From Drosophila miranda (lineage: Eukaryota; Arthropoda; Insecta; Diptera; Drosophilidae), in assembly GCF_003369915.1 (NCBI RefSeq), contig NC_046677.1, positions 7,812,001-7,876,000 on the forward strand: a DNA stretch of 64,000 nucleotides. Reading direction: 5' to 3'. Position numbers and translations under genes: made by a program. The notes under the pieces were generated by a model that saw nothing but the letters and a program-made list of their open reading frames with translations, searched no databases and was not told the DNA's origin. This document shows, one piece after another, positions 19,906 through 34,147 of the stretch (its first letter is position 1; each line of letters begins with the position of its first letter).

Positions 19906-22900
19906 CTGAAGCAATTAAAGTGTGATAATTAAATTGTGATATCAGCTGAACAATTTATCAATTAAGGCCTAATGATGATGGCCATCAAGAACTTAAGAAC
20001 TGCCTTTTCTTTGGAGGAAATAACTTCAACTGATTGAAGGATATTGAAGGGTTTTCTATCTTCTTAAGTGCAATATTTGTTTGCATTCCCGACCTACGTC
20101 AAGTGTCAAAAACTTGAGAGAACTTTTATTGAGTGAAGGGTTTTGTGTGGCAAGTATTGAACATCCCTTAGAACACCTCAGTTTTCCCCTTTAAACCCTC
20201 TGGAGACCACGACCTACGTCAAAACTTCGGTTCGAAAGTCAAAACAGTTTCTGTTTTTCTCACGTTCTGCATCCAAGGAAGCAGCACCGTTCCGTTCCTG
20301 CTTGCCCCAACTACGTGAGCCGGATAATGAGCAATTTAGCAGCAGAGAACATCCCGACGGAGAAGCAACGAAGCGCAAAGGATGAGCTAGGATAATGCCA
20401 CGCAGACACTTGAGTCGTCGGCAGAGGCTTAGGTCAAGCGGTTTCCCAGGGAAATTTGCATCAGGGATGGTGCTGCTGCTGCTGCTGCTGACTGGTGTTT
20501 ATGCTTTATGAAACAATTAATATGTCAGTCGGCGGTCGGCGGGTCAGTGGTCGGCGGCTTAGAGACAGATTGATGGGGTTGTTGCCTGCTAAACGAACAA
20601 AACCAAAATCCCGAAAACCCAAGAACCAATTAGAACGAGAACTGTCAACATCAGGCACGAACGCGCACGAAAGTTTTCCTTCATTTTCTTGAACGGTGAA
20701 CGGGCTCGTGTGCGGCACGTTTTTGCATGATTTCCTGCCGCTGCCGCACCCCCAATCGCTTGGTGGCAGGGGTATTAACAAGAACGAGAACAAGGACACT
20801 CCCTGGCATTTGTAGGCCGCCGTCGCCCACGAGCGTGTGGCACATTATCCTTAAGCGTCGCTCTTTATATCCGAGAGCTACAAGTGCAAAATGCTGAGAA
20901 CAGCTTTTCCCATTCTCTACCCCCACTCCTGAGAAAGAGCGAGAAGGAAACAGAGCGCCAGAGAAAACGGAAGGAGACGTGGAACGTGACGCCGCGTGTT
21001 CTGTCCGCAGTTCCCGTGGGAATTTCCAAGAATCTCCGTATCCGTAGCCGTATCCGTATCGTGGGCGTGCGAAATAATTTGTATACGTCCTGGTTTGGGC
21101 TTTCTCTCTCTGTGTGTGTGTGCGCTGGTGGCAACCCTGTTTAATAGGGCTGTGGTGATTCATGGCAACTCTTTTTAATAGGGTTGTGGTGTCTTAAGAC
21201 GAGAAAGGAGGATTAGCAGATATTTTCTGATTGAAAAAGTTTCTTCGTTTCGAGTGTTTATTGGAGTTTTTTAAAGCTCGTATCCCCTTCTTGGTGGTAG
21301 GGGGTATCTCTTTTAAACTCAAATTTACTTAAGTAATATCCATCGCCCCCAAAAGATTTCCCCATTCAAAAACCGATTTCATGCTTTCGCTTCAAGTTTT
21401 AGCAACTTTTTGGCTGTGCAATCAATTTCCAGTTTATGTGTATCCTGTGTATCCTTGAGGCAAACAACTTCCAAACCAATCAAGAGTTTACCCCCCTCCT
21501 CTCTGCAGACAAGAGGTGCAACACCCACTTGTATCTACCTACATATCCGATGGCAAAGCAATCAAACTACAAGATACAGCACAACAACAACAACAACAAC
21601 CAAAAAAAAAGAGAGAGAAGAACTTTAATGGACATCCGGCTTTCATTATTCGTACTTTTATTATTATTATTCTTATCCCACCTTCCAGAAGGTGGCAAGG
21701 TGTGGCAGTGTCAGAGGCAGAAGAAGCACCTCAAGTGCAACCACAATAAAACAGAACGAGAACCAGAAAGCATACACACACACAACTACAACTATAAGTA
21801 CAATCAAAAGTACTCGTAGATGTGGCTGTGGCAACGGCAACGGCAGCGGCTGTGGATGTGGATGTGGATGCGGATGATGATGATACGAGTATTTTGCGTT
21901 GGCAAAGGAAATGACTTTTGGCGTGGTCGAAGCCCAGAGATGGAGAAGAGTGGAAGTCGCAGCCTCAGCCACAGCCATGCACAGCTTGGGGCACACAAGA
22001 AGAGTTAGAAGAGAACGAAGAGCCGCCTCATTGAGTGTCTGACGCTTTTTTGGTTTATGGCTTTAACTGGCAGGAAGATTAACAATTGCTGCCACGATTG
22101 CTGCCTGCTGTGGGTGGGTGGTTGTCTGTGGTTTTTGGGCGCCTTTATGGCCATCATTAATCTTGTGGCATGCCCCGCCGACAGACAGACAGACAGACAG
22201 AACAGAACAGCGGAACGCACTAAGAAGACCAATCAACACTGTGCCGCGCCTTAAGTCGGTTACTATTTTCTTTATTGATTCACTTGTGGGGCATGCCACT
22301 AGCCCCACCTATAACACTATCCGCCCCTCCCCGCAACCCACAGCCCCCCATAGACGTCTGTCCATGGTAGAGTGTAAATTTATCGCGTATGTAAACAGAA
22401 ACAAAGGATAAGCTAATTAATTTTATTACCAATTAAATGAATTGTAATGCAGTCTCTTCTCTCCAGGAAATGAAAGGAAAACCCACAAAAAAGTACATGG
22501 AATTTGGAGGCAATTCTAGAGATAATTAATGAAGAAAAGGCTCTGTAGGATGAGAGACATTAATAGAGGTTCAATAATTGAGATATTTAGGAAAAAATAA
22601 TCATTAAATTAGGAATATATATAGAACCAATCAAATCGGGTATCATTTCTGAAGAAATAATGAGCAAGTTTCTTGTAAAACTCCTGAAGTAACAGATCAA
22701 ATCTTTCCAGTTCTTTTAAAATCGTTTCTATATCAGATTTCTTTCATCAGAAAGTACTTTCAAATCACTTAAAGTCTCTTTCCTTCTTTGGAATTCTGTT
22801 CTCCATTCTTAAAATACCCACCATTTGACATTTGCTTGGCACTTTTTTCGCCCATCCCCATCCAGGGAAATGTAGTGAAAAAAGTGAGAGAAAAGAGAAA

Positions 22901-24865
22901 ACTGAAAGAAGAAAAAAAAATGATTGCATTAATGCAATTTTAGCATCTCCGAACGAAACAGAGAGGGCAAAAAGAACTTTAGCGGGCACGTTCTGTAGCT
23001 GTATCTGTGTCTGTATCTGGGGTCTGGGGGTCTGGGGTTCTGGGCCATCCTCTGGAGTCGGTCCCAATTGCCGGCACATGACTATGACTCCGCCAATGGC
23101 CATGCTGCAGCTGCAACAGAAGCACAATTCAACTAAATGGAAAAGGACGGGGGCGTACTAGTAGGAGTAGTGCTGTTGCTGCTGATGAAGAAATGTTGTA
23201 AAATGGAATTGCATTACACATTTTAGGTGCCATTTGTGTTCGAGGGGGATACAGACCGTGGAGCAGGAGAGGAGAGCGGAGTAAGCGGAGTAAGCGGAGT
23301 GTGGCAGCCACAAAGCTGATGATGCGCAAACAAATTGGATGCCAAATGCTTGGCCCACGTAGAGGGAGAGAAAGAGTGAGCCATAATTGAGATATTTATG
23401 GTGATGGCCAATATGGATTGATGGATCCATAAGCTACTCGTAAAAGTTCTCTTTTTTGCAGAAAAAACTATAATTGGCGAAAGTTTCAACAGTGGGGTTT
23501 AAAATGTGAGTAAATTTCAAATATAAATCGTTGAAAATTTAATAATTAACAGAAGAGCCCAAAGGCTTTAACTAATTGAAAACTTGTGGACCCGGGAAAT
23601 TTCCAATAAAATCCAAGTTTTTTCCTTGGAATATTCCCATTTTCCTGGGGGCACAGACATTCCTCTGTAATTCAGTTTTGTCCTAGTTTCAGGAGCATAA
23701 TCAAATTAAATTCCAATAAAATTGTGTGTCGGTTCACACGCTCCATGCCACGTAGCCTTGCCGCTGCCCCTCCCTGGCTGGCATATCAGATAATGCTGGT
23801 ATTTATTTTTTTTAGAGCAATCTCCTTTTTTATATTGCCTCTAATCCGATAAATGCTTTTTAATTGCATTTGCAACCTTATCCCAGGGACACTTGAAAAT
23901 GTGTTCATGCCTGATGAGAAGAGGCAGAGAGAGGCAGGAGGAGGCGTGCAACGGGGTGGCGGATGGAAAGATGGAAAGGCGAAGGGCGAAGGGCGTGTGC
24001 AACCCTTGGCTAATTGCTTGGGTGTGAAATGTGTCGTCGAAGGACGTACAACCCCTATAAAAAAATATAAAAAAACGGCGGTACCTCCTGCGGGAGACAA
24101 AATTGATAAAGAATGAAGGATGATGCGACCACTAATTTTTTGTTGGAAGATTAGATAAACATAAATCTTTGGAAGCAAAATAAATAGTAATTAGGATGAA
24201 AAATAAACATCAATTAAAGCTGGGAATAGAGTTCGAATGGAAAATTCCCTCCATTGATCATTTAACCCCTCATTTCTCTCACTGTTTCGATACGATATTC
24301 TCCAAAAGCCAAAGTTCATTCAACCGCAAGCACAGCTTAAGCTTGGCTTGGGATAAAGCTCTGCCACCTGCTTGGCAAAGCTCGCAAGAAAGCCCTCAAA
24401 AAACCACTCGAGCTTTTTCATTCAGACGTCCGTCTCAAGAACCCACTCAAGCGATGCCTCCAGAGGCCTCCTAGCATACATATGTATGTTTCTTTGCAGC
24501 TCGTAAATCCCACACACAGATGCACATACTCGTACGTTTGTATGTGTGTACATAAATATGTAAAAAAAAACAAATTGTGAACACGAGACAAAATATTCGC
24601 GCGAGGAGACATGACCCTAATGACTGTGGGAATTTTTTTGTAACCGCCGTCACTGACATTGCCCCTTATTTTTTATGTGTGTGTGTGTAAACACAAGAGA
24701 GCAAGCTCTTAAGTTCTTGTTAAGAGCATCTTGGGCCCTAGGCATTGCCAGCTCTTAGAAAACTGGTGTTTGAATTTTTAACCGACATTTGAGTTGGCTT
24801 TGAGCAAAGCTCTTAATTATTGTGTATTTTTAACTAATTTTTGATGTTTCTTAACTTTATTCCAG
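16343..24865 (+). other. Presumed numb first intron, distal part: no gene seen
   Basis: AT-rich DNA with many microsatellites: GGGTA x5 at about 17999-18024, a G run at 19857-19905, GACGAC/ACAACG near 19350, CAGACA near 22180, and AGCGGAGTA repeats near 23275-23305. All open frames here are short, low in complexity or lack splice support. I see no protein-coding gene or RNA gene. The length and the absence of genes fit a regulatory intron of numb. Confidence 0.6.
19857..19905 (+). repeat. 49-bp homopolymer of G
   Basis: An uninterrupted run of 49 G on the plus strand, flanked by GCTGGA and CTGAAG. Exact length is uncertain because polymerases and assemblers handle such runs poorly. It could form G-quadruplex structures. 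Confidence 0.95.
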
Positions 24866-24901
24866 CATTACAAGGCACACACAAATTACAACAATTTTAA
24901 G
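24866..24901 (+). other. numb: Candidate 36-bp leader exon (numb)
   Basis: A pyrimidine-rich acceptor (TTAACTTTATTCCAG) is followed after 36 bp by a perfect donor (TTTTAAG|GTAAGTCT). Both sites match the consensus and have plus-strand polarity. The enclosed sequence (CATTACAAGGCACACAC and onward) has no ATG, so as part of the numb leader it would not change the protein. There is no RNA evidence here. Confidence 0.4.
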
Positions 24902-26999
24902 GTAAGTCTTTAGACGTTTTCTTAAACCTATTTAAAAGAGATCGAAACAAGTGCAAGAATTTACAGGAATAAAGAAAAATAATAATAATTCCCTAAAACA
25001 GCCGTAAATCTAGGAAATAATTATTGAAAATTGTTCCTAAATGAATCACTAATAAATTTACATGAATGAAATCAACGAATCAACAGAAATGCCAATATAA
25101 TTTCCCTCAAAGTACTAAAGGATCGCCGTAATAAAACGATAATAAAGAAATTAAACGACCATCAATCGCAAAAAAAAATATTTACCATTACAAGGAAATC
25201 AAGGACAAAATTATAAACGCACATAAAAATGAATAAAATCCAATTAAAATAACAAATAATTCCTACCAATTTGTATCTAAATGGTTTTTCAATTACCAAA
25301 AGTACAATTGATTTGGTAATTTCCCTGTCTTCCCATTCGAGATTCCCAAACAATTTATCCGACAATAATAATTGCATTGCCTCCTTAATAACAATTACTG
25401 TCCGGGGATTGAGTTTGTTTGGATTGATTCGGGTGGGATTACTAATGCCACGGCAGGCCTCCGCCACCGCCTCCCCCACCTCGGGTCGGGGCGACGACCG
25501 ACACACATGTTTCTCTATGAGTGACTGTGCTGTAAACCGCTCAGTGATGTTTGCATTTAGCCGCATTTTGATTGAATTTTTGATTAGGTTGCACATGCGG
25601 TTGTGCGGCTTTACCTCCAGCCCAGCCCAGCCCAGCCCCATTCTGACATTGATTTCTCCTCCCAGTCACCCAGTCTCCCACTCTCCCATTGGCGTTGGCC
25701 CATTCTTCAATCTGCAATCTCCACTTTCCGTTTGCCGTTTTGCGGCTTTGTCTGGGTTTTATCTTTTGTCTGTTCATTGAAGAAAGCAGTGCTGTGGGAG
25801 TACCTGCAGTGGCAGTGGGTGTGTCTGCGATATGGTATCCAGTTCTTTCTATTTCTTTTTTTTGCAACCTTTGCAGAAATTTGTTGTTTCATTTGAAATG
25901 ATAATAGTATACGACTTTGAGTACATAAATGCTTATATACTCGTACATATATATGTATGTATTCATTTTATACCCTCTGCTCTGCTCTGCTCTAAATATT
26001 CTTGGTAGCATTATTTATATGCGTTTTTACCTGACTTTCTTGGGTCTACCTGGCTCTCCAGATTCGTTGCATTGCAATTTTTCGCACGTTCCAATGTTAT
26101 TCTCTTCTCCCTCTTTAATCTCTCACACACACGCACACACGCTTAGGAAATGTATCTAGCTCTGCGTTGGTTCTCTTTTTTTATCTAGGTTTCTCTTAAG
26201 CCGCGCTCTTTGAGCAAATAACGACCTTGTCTCTTTCACTCGTGCTTCTTTCGCTCTCTCCCTCTCTCTCTCTCTGTCGACCGATACCATCGATCATTGG
26301 CATTGTTGTCACGGAATTTAGGTTGGGCCACTTATACGTATAGATAAGTTCAATTCAATGATTACCCGAACATTGATTATTGTTTAGTTAAACAGTTTTT
26401 CCTAGTTTTTTGTGTGACATTCTTTGTTTCCCTGACATTTCATAACCATCTTACGATCCACTACTTGGAGTCGCCATAACTCTCTTTGGCGCGGCGGCGC
26501 GTCACTCTCTTGAGTCCACAATCACTTCCACAGCACACGCTCCCTTTGGATGAAAAAACAAAAAAAAAAAAAAAAAACTGGCAGCTGCAGAACTCAGGAA
26601 CCAACAACTGGTTTCCGGTGCTCTACAATCGCGTGCATGGGGTACATGGGTTACACAGTCGTAATCCTGGATCATATTAGATCTCTGGCTTACTAATTGT
26701 TGCAGCAAACAGATTAAATATTTCGCTGGTCTTTTCTGCGGAATTCCAGACCTGATGCCATGTTTTCCAAGAACTGCTTAACCGCATATCCCACCTAGTG
26801 ATTATCCGATATCCAAGCCGGAGATCTTCGGAAGCAGCGCATCTGGGATTCTACCTACCCCTCGTTTAGTGGTCGCTCTTTTGCCTCGTTCTACTACAAA
26901 AACCAACGCTGTTGCACACACGGCCATGGCCATGGGTGTAGTTAAGATCGCCACAAAGAGGGAATCCATCCATCTTATCACCATTATTTATCAGAGAAT

Positions 27000-27845
27000 A
27001 CCTAACGCTCTTTTTGGACTCAGATTCGTGCATCCCCTCTCTTCATCTACGCCCCTGCGTGTCGCAGTTTTATCATTGCCGTCACCGTTGTTGGTAGTAA
27101 ATAAGACAGGCACGAACACGCACACAGATACAACCCCCCTGCAACAGCTGTCGCTCGTTCGGCTCTCTTCTGTCGCTCTTTGGCCGCTCTATCCACCGCG
27201 TCTCGTTCGCCTGTACAGTAGAGCAATTTGAGCCGCCGCTGTTTCTCAAAAACCGTTGCCCCGGACAAACGTGTCGTTCCGTTCCGTTCCGCAGTCTCTC
27301 AAGCTTCGATGTGCGCGTGAAGGGGGGGTCGCGAACCACAGTTATTTGTTAGTTAGTCTCGAGTGCTTGGCCAGATCTCAGACCAGAGATTCCACCATTC
27401 AATCCATCCATCCATAGATTCGGTCCAGGTTTAGTCAGGGAGCGTCTTCTGGGGGAGTCGATAATCGGTATTTATCGTTTTTTGCTCGGTTTTCCCCCAC
27501 ATTCCGTACCGTGTTGTTGTTGGTGTATTTGTGGAGTGTTTTCTTGGAATCCAACGCCTTTATGAGTGCACAGAAATTTATTTAAGAAACGTTTGCAAAA
27601 AAAATATCCACTCAAAAAAGCGACAAAAATACAAGTTATATAAGGCCGAAACCGGATTTATCATTCAATACGACTGTGCGGCATATATTATACGAATCGA
27701 CTGTGTTACGAGTATAAATATATATATGTACATATGTGCATATGTGAGCAAAACAAAAACTGAACAACAGAACTCTTGGATATACAACAATAACCCAGTC
27801 TCCGATCCAACCTCAACCACAACCCATATATACGTAAATGGTAAA
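27000..27845 (+). promoter_or_regulatory. numb: Candidate alternative numb promoter and 5' leader
   Basis: A GC-richer, less repetitive island (27010-27320, with TCGCTCGTTCGGCTCTC and CGTTCCGTTCCGTTCCG) is followed by a CAGTTATTTGTTAGTTAGT stretch and then a long A-rich, leader-like sequence to about 27840, where ACGTAAATG|GTAAATTT could be a donor. numb in D. melanogaster has alternative starts that yield 556- and 515-residue forms, so a second promoter is expected somewhere in this intron. The assignment is inference from composition. Confidence 0.3.
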
Positions 27846-30800
27846 TTTTTAATCACAAAAACGCAGAAACAACAACAGAAGCAACCTCTTGTAAAACGAG
27901 TTTTTTGTGTGAAATAAAATTTGCATAAAGATTTTGTTGTTGCTTTGACATTTTGCAAAAACACAAAATAAATATTTCGAATTTTTGTACAACTTTCTGT
28001 TTAGGCTTTTGACGTTTTCAAAGACTTGCAGGAAATATTTACACATTTCTTCAGCTGTTTAAACGCAACACAGATCTAGATCTGTATGTTCACAGGTGTC
28101 TTTGTCTTTACAGAAACTACCACATCTTAATGGGAATATCATTATTAGGATCCCCATTAATTAGCCAACGAATGATATTCCAATATGGAATGGAATATTG
28201 GGTAATTTGCACTTTGAAACTGGCAATTCGGGAGTGGGGATGCAATTAGCAGGTTGTTTCTATATCAAATGAGCGGAGGAAAGTCCATCTACAGTTCCGA
28301 CTGACTGATCTCTCTCCCTCTCTCTCTCACGACTGTGATGATGAATCATTAATTTTTGCATGACTAAAACCGAGGTTTTCAATAGGATAAACAATATAAT
28401 AAACAATAGGGAGAGCCTCGAGGTTGAAAAATAAATGGATAAACAAATGCAAAATATAATACCCTATCAAATACTTTCATTGGAGATAACTTTGTTTCTT
28501 TATCTCCTTTCTTTTTTGTATTTGATAAAAACGTAATTTATTTTAATGTATACTTTGTGGAAAATTGTTTCGACTGTCAACTGCATAAATTACGAGGGAA
28601 AACAAATGGGGAAAACAGGGTGGAACAATTTCCCATTGAAATGAGTAATGAATTGGCCAAGAAGAGTGAGAACAAACGCTCGAGTCGGGCGAGAGTGGGT
28701 GAAAATAAATTATAATTACATTGTAATTAAATGCAAACTTTGGCCCCAAAGCGAAAGCCCCACACAAAAGGAAAAAATGCCAGTGTTCTGCCAGATCTCA
28801 GAGATAGACAACCGAAGAGATCCAAAGGTTTTCCCTGATTACACATGAAATAAATCTCGTCTTCAGTTCATAAAAAACTTCACACAAAACAGCAGAAAAA
28901 AAGCTATTCAGAAACATTCCACAGAAGAGAGAAAAAAGAGAGAGAAAAACTGGTAACAAGACAAGAGGCAAAAAAGTAAGAACATAATGCTTTATGGGTT
29001 GGGTGCAGCACCAGCAGCAGCAGCAGAGAGAGGAGGATAGATGGTTGGGGCAACCGGTTCTTCAGTGGCCACTCCACACTCCACCAACATTTTCTCACAT
29101 GCCTTTCGATTATGCCAAAGCGACTGACTGCATTCTTTGAGACTCGCGGACTCTCTGGCTCGGCTTCGGACTCCACTGAGCGGCTTTCGCTAAGCTGTTG
29201 GCTAAAACCCGACCGACCCGAGCTTCAGCTCCATCTCATCCTTCCACCCATCCTCAAGATACAAGTTCAACAAACAGCAGAGAGGTATACGAGACAGAGA
29301 GAAAGAGATCTGCTGCTGTGGCTGTGGCTGCATAAAACTTTAATTTCATGGAATTTCCTTTCTATTTTTATGCAGCCACGCAGATGATTAACCAGTGGGG
29401 AGGAGGCAGCGGCAGAGCCACTCAACTCAAGAACACGGGAACAAGTCCAAGACCAGCTCCAAGTCCAAGTCATTGTTGGCTCGTGCAACTGCTGCAACGT
29501 CTTGGCCATTAACTTGGCAACGCGTCTGGGGGCTCTGCATCCCGCATCCGTTGGGGCCGGGCATCTATTCCATGGATTCATTCTGCTTCTAAGGCAGCAA
29601 AAAGGAAATTACAAATGCAACAAAAATTGGATAATTATGCGACGTAAACGTTTTGCCATTAAGTCTGCGATTAGTAAGCAGATTTCCCATAGAAAATCCT
29701 GTATTTAATGATGATGTGCCCCATCAAGACATGAAAAGAGATCTCCCCTTTGGAAACTCGGCTGTAAACAGCAATTGACTTAAGTAAAGGACTTGGCAAA
29801 GTTCTATTAACTTTTTCATCATTCTTGACACCTTTCGTGGCTGGCCTCTCTGTCAATAGTTAGCCAGAGCCTTTTTCATGCCCCAAGACCCCTCCTCTAG
29901 TGCCTCTTGTACATTTCATATTAATGCCAAAAAGTTTGCCATGCCCAACACGCAGGCAAAATGGTAATAACTTGGCCTTGAGTTGGCCATCACAGAGTGT
30001 GGAGTACAGAGCCATAAAAGCCGCAGAAGAACAACGTGAATGTCAAAGGGCATGTACGAGTAGTAAAGCAGGTTTTTATTCCTCTGAATTTTACCTGCAC
30101 TGAAGATGGACTTCAATTTCCGTTCTGTCAGTGGTTTTAGGCATGAAATAAGAAGATTATTTATTGATTTTCTTGGATATTCTTTAAAGAAAGGCTTTCC
30201 AGTGGGGATTTATGCCTCGAAACTTTCACCATTCGGAGTCTGTATTCCCTACACATTTCTATAAAAGGGGTCCCCCCTAATGGCTTTTTCTATTCAGCTC
30301 TGATATCATCATCATTATAGCTGTTTCCATGGCTGATTGGGGGCTCTATTCGAGTAGAAGAGTGGAGCCACTTCTTTGGGCAAACACTTGCCACACCTGT
30401 TCACATTTGCCCCCGCCCCCCCAGCCCTCCTGAGAGGAAAGTAGGGGCATTCTGCGCCATGTAACTTGTTACTTGTGTGCCCCCTCCGCACGTACACTGC
30501 AAGGGCTTCCTGAATATGTATATTCGCTGTATATTTAGTTCTGTGTATCGATTATTTCCCCACCAGTATTTGCAGTCTACTTTCGGGCGCTGGCACCCCG
30601 GAAATTGCCACAGCAATTGGCCAACATTCACAGCTGTTCTGTTCCATCGAATGTGTGGAAAATGTGTGTGGGGGCGTGGGGAAAATGTTTATTTGTGTCA
30701 AATAAACAGTACAACGGAAAACTGTCATGAAGAGAAAACGTAACTTTGTTACAGTTTTGTGGGCCATTAAATTGATTTGCGAGTACCCGCCATTCGCCCA

Positions 30801-33800
30801 ATTTTCTATCAAAAAACCCAACGATTAACTATGACAATCAGAGCAGAGAACGCAGAGTGGGGAGAGAGAGAGAGACCTTAGTTAGAGAATTTGTTAAGCT
30901 TCGTTGACCACACGTTCTCGAACCCAGTGATGACCTTTATAGCTATAAATCGGTTAGATAACTATCTGAACTTCAGACGTAAGCATTCAAAAACTTAGTC
31001 CCATTCTCTGTTGATGTCACGTAGCTTTCCAGACAACTTTGTCGACAAACAAAGGTATCTGCTGTCTCTCTGGACTTTTGATTTCTTATCAAACTATTAT
31101 ACTAGGAAAAAACCCAAAGAAACCTTCAACTAAGGCCGTGTTTATCCACGTCTCAAGGGGAAATATATCTAACATTTTGTGTACTTTGGTTACATGAGGA
31201 TTCCGTGAAGATCTCTTGGAAAATGCAATAGAAAATCTTGGATAAAAGTGGCTCCAATCCTCAATTAAAGTCCAAGAATATCTCTTGGAATAATCTTATA
31301 TGAACGTGTGTATATTTCTCGAATAAATCACAATAAAAAACTTGTAAGTTTTCTTGTGCATTTCCCAGAATATGCTCCGCGACTGCAAGGAATGTCAGAA
31401 CTCTTATCATGAATCCATTATGAATAATGTATTATGTGATTTTCTTTTTCTTTTTGTGTTTTTTTCTTGTTTTTCCTTTCCAATTTTCTTCTTGTTTGTC
31501 TTTCAATTGAATTTTGCATGAATTAAAAGCTTTAACACTCGAGAAAACTTGTTCTTTGAAGAAGAAACAGGTTCCCCACTTCCCCACTCTTCTGGCAGTG
31601 AAAAATATTTGATAATATTCGTTCGTTATGTATGCCATGGAGCGCATGGAGCTCTGTGAGTTATAACAATTCATTTGCATAATTCGCAAAAAATACCAAA
31701 AAAAATACAAAAAAATACATTTGTAGAGAGCTAAAGAGAGAACTTCCTCTGAGATCGATACCTAATTTGGTTTGCATCTGCTTCGAAAACAAACAAAGGA
31801 TCAGACACGAACCACAAAAAGGTTCCTTCTTCTTTTTTTTCTACCTGAAAATCGTGGCAAATCCAAGTGACTTTTGTTGTGGATGGAGGCAGCAGCAGAC
31901 GGCAGACGGTTCCACACTTAACAAGGCTCGAGGACCTCCTCCTCCAACTCCGACTCCGATTCGAACAGAGAGTCCTGGTCCTGCTCCTTAGCCACGTGCA
32001 GCAGTGGAACATATGTCCTTTGGCAGGGGTAGGGGCTAGCAGAACAACAACAACAACTGCTGGCTGGCTGGCTGGCTGGCTGGTTGTTTGGCAGCCGGCA
32101 TCCATTCAAACGACAGATGCAAACCATTTTCGAAAAATATACAGAACCAGAAACCCGCTGAAAATTGAGTTTCCTTTCATGCCGTTTGCATGTCTCGTGT
32201 GTGTGTGTCGACGACAGGATGGTGTTCTACTACCACTTATACGATTACCTCTAGAATCCATGATATATACATACATATAAAGAATGTCTGTGTGCGTTTC
32301 TCTTGTTTCTACACGCGTTCCATGCGTTTATTATTTTGTTTTCATGCGTTTTGTGACTCCTTTTTCAACTTCCGTTCGGTTCGTTTTTGAGGTTTCTTTC
32401 AAGTGTTTTCTTGTTGTTTTTTTGGGGAAAGGAAAGGGATGTGGTTGAGATCCAGCTAGGGATGTGTTTATAACAAAATTTATTGGTTTATTAGCTCCCA
32501 AAGGTTTGTCTTTTGTTCTAACTGTACCTAGGAGCAATTTTCAGAGAAATTTTAGCTATACTTTTCACAAACTTTTCTATAACCTTGGTGGGAAAATGTC
32601 ACCCATCTTTAGGTACTATTTAATTCCAAAATTAATTTTCCCATGAAATGAAAGTAGGTAAAACTTCGACCCATCTACAGACGCTCCAATCTCTTCTTTT
32701 ACTTTGTTCGATCTTGAGATCCTACCGACATTTCTTAACTGATTTTGAATACCGCATCTTTTCTAGACAGTTGCATCTCCCGAGCATCCCCTAGACATGC
32801 CCTACCGCCGCTCTTCTCTTCTTTTTTCTCACACTCATTCCCACCCCAACCCCCCGCTCTCTTACCTTTGGCTATGTATTCCCATATAGCACCAGGTATT
32901 CCTATGAATATAATGGTCAGATCACCGCCCAAATTGACAGCCCAATAATTATGCACACTTTTTCAACAATACTCGTACGAGTAATGCACATTCCCTCCCC
33001 TCTCGGATGGCAATTAGGACGGGACTCTCCGCCTGCATAGGAGGACATGGGTGCATAGGAATTCCCTACCTCCCTCCTCACACTCTCCATTCCCCTTCGC
33101 ATTCTCCTCGTTAGTTAAGGGTGCATTTTGGGTCAGCGTGTGAAATATCTAAGCATCCATCCCAGTCCCAATCCCAATCCCATATCCATGCATGAGTAAC
33201 CTCTCGGCTGAGAGAGGGATTCTTTCAAGATCAAAAGGATCCTTTCATCCCAAGAAAGAAACTTCTTCTTCTCCTTCTTCTTTTTTTTTTTGGCAAACAT
33301 TTTCCTACCCTTTTCTATCGAATGAACGGATTTTAGTGCGTCACAAGATAAAAAATTCGCATGTCTCATGTCTACCCTCCCCTCTCGAGGGTTACCCTGA
33401 AGCCCTCCATTCTTCGGCGTCTTAAGAGACGTTGCTGTAAGATTTTTTGTTATTATCGCTTTTATTTACATTTAATCTTTTTTTTCGGCTCTTGCTGCAA
33501 TTTCTTTGCAAATAGAGAAAGAGAGGAGGAACCAAAAACCAGCAAAAACCTCAGGAAGAGTGCCAACAGATTGGTGGAGCAGAAGAGGGAGGTAGAGCCC
33601 TGCCTTGCGGTTTCTTCTGTTTTGATTTATGATGAAACGTAGCTTTTCTTTACGACTTTTTCGTGCATATGTTTGGCTTCCAAAAGAACCACCCACCACC
33701 TACCTTTCTTGAGCACTTCCTCCCCTATGGGATTATTAATTATTTGCAGAAGGATTTACGCATAAGCTTGGAATTTATTGCATATCTTGCGACAAATTTT

Positions 33801-34116
33801 CGTCGTTTGTTTGCCAAAAGTTCAGTGTTTGAACGGAAAAGGTTATCTAATTTATTTTTTTTTTTGGGGGAATTAAGAAGTACGTGAATGGATAAGAAAT
33901 ATAAAGAATATGAAGGGAAATGTTTAAGGGGGGCTGCCACTCATAATTCCCCAAGTAATTCCCTCTCTTAAATCCTTAGAAAATCCTTTGGGTCTCATGC
34001 CTCATTGCACCTTCATTATGTCCCCTAATTGAAGTCATTATCATGGGAGCACAGTTCTCTCCCACTGGCCATAAAAAAATGAAATAAACACACAGCCGCG
34101 TCGCTTACAGGAGAAG

Positions 34117-34147
<31 letters not shown>

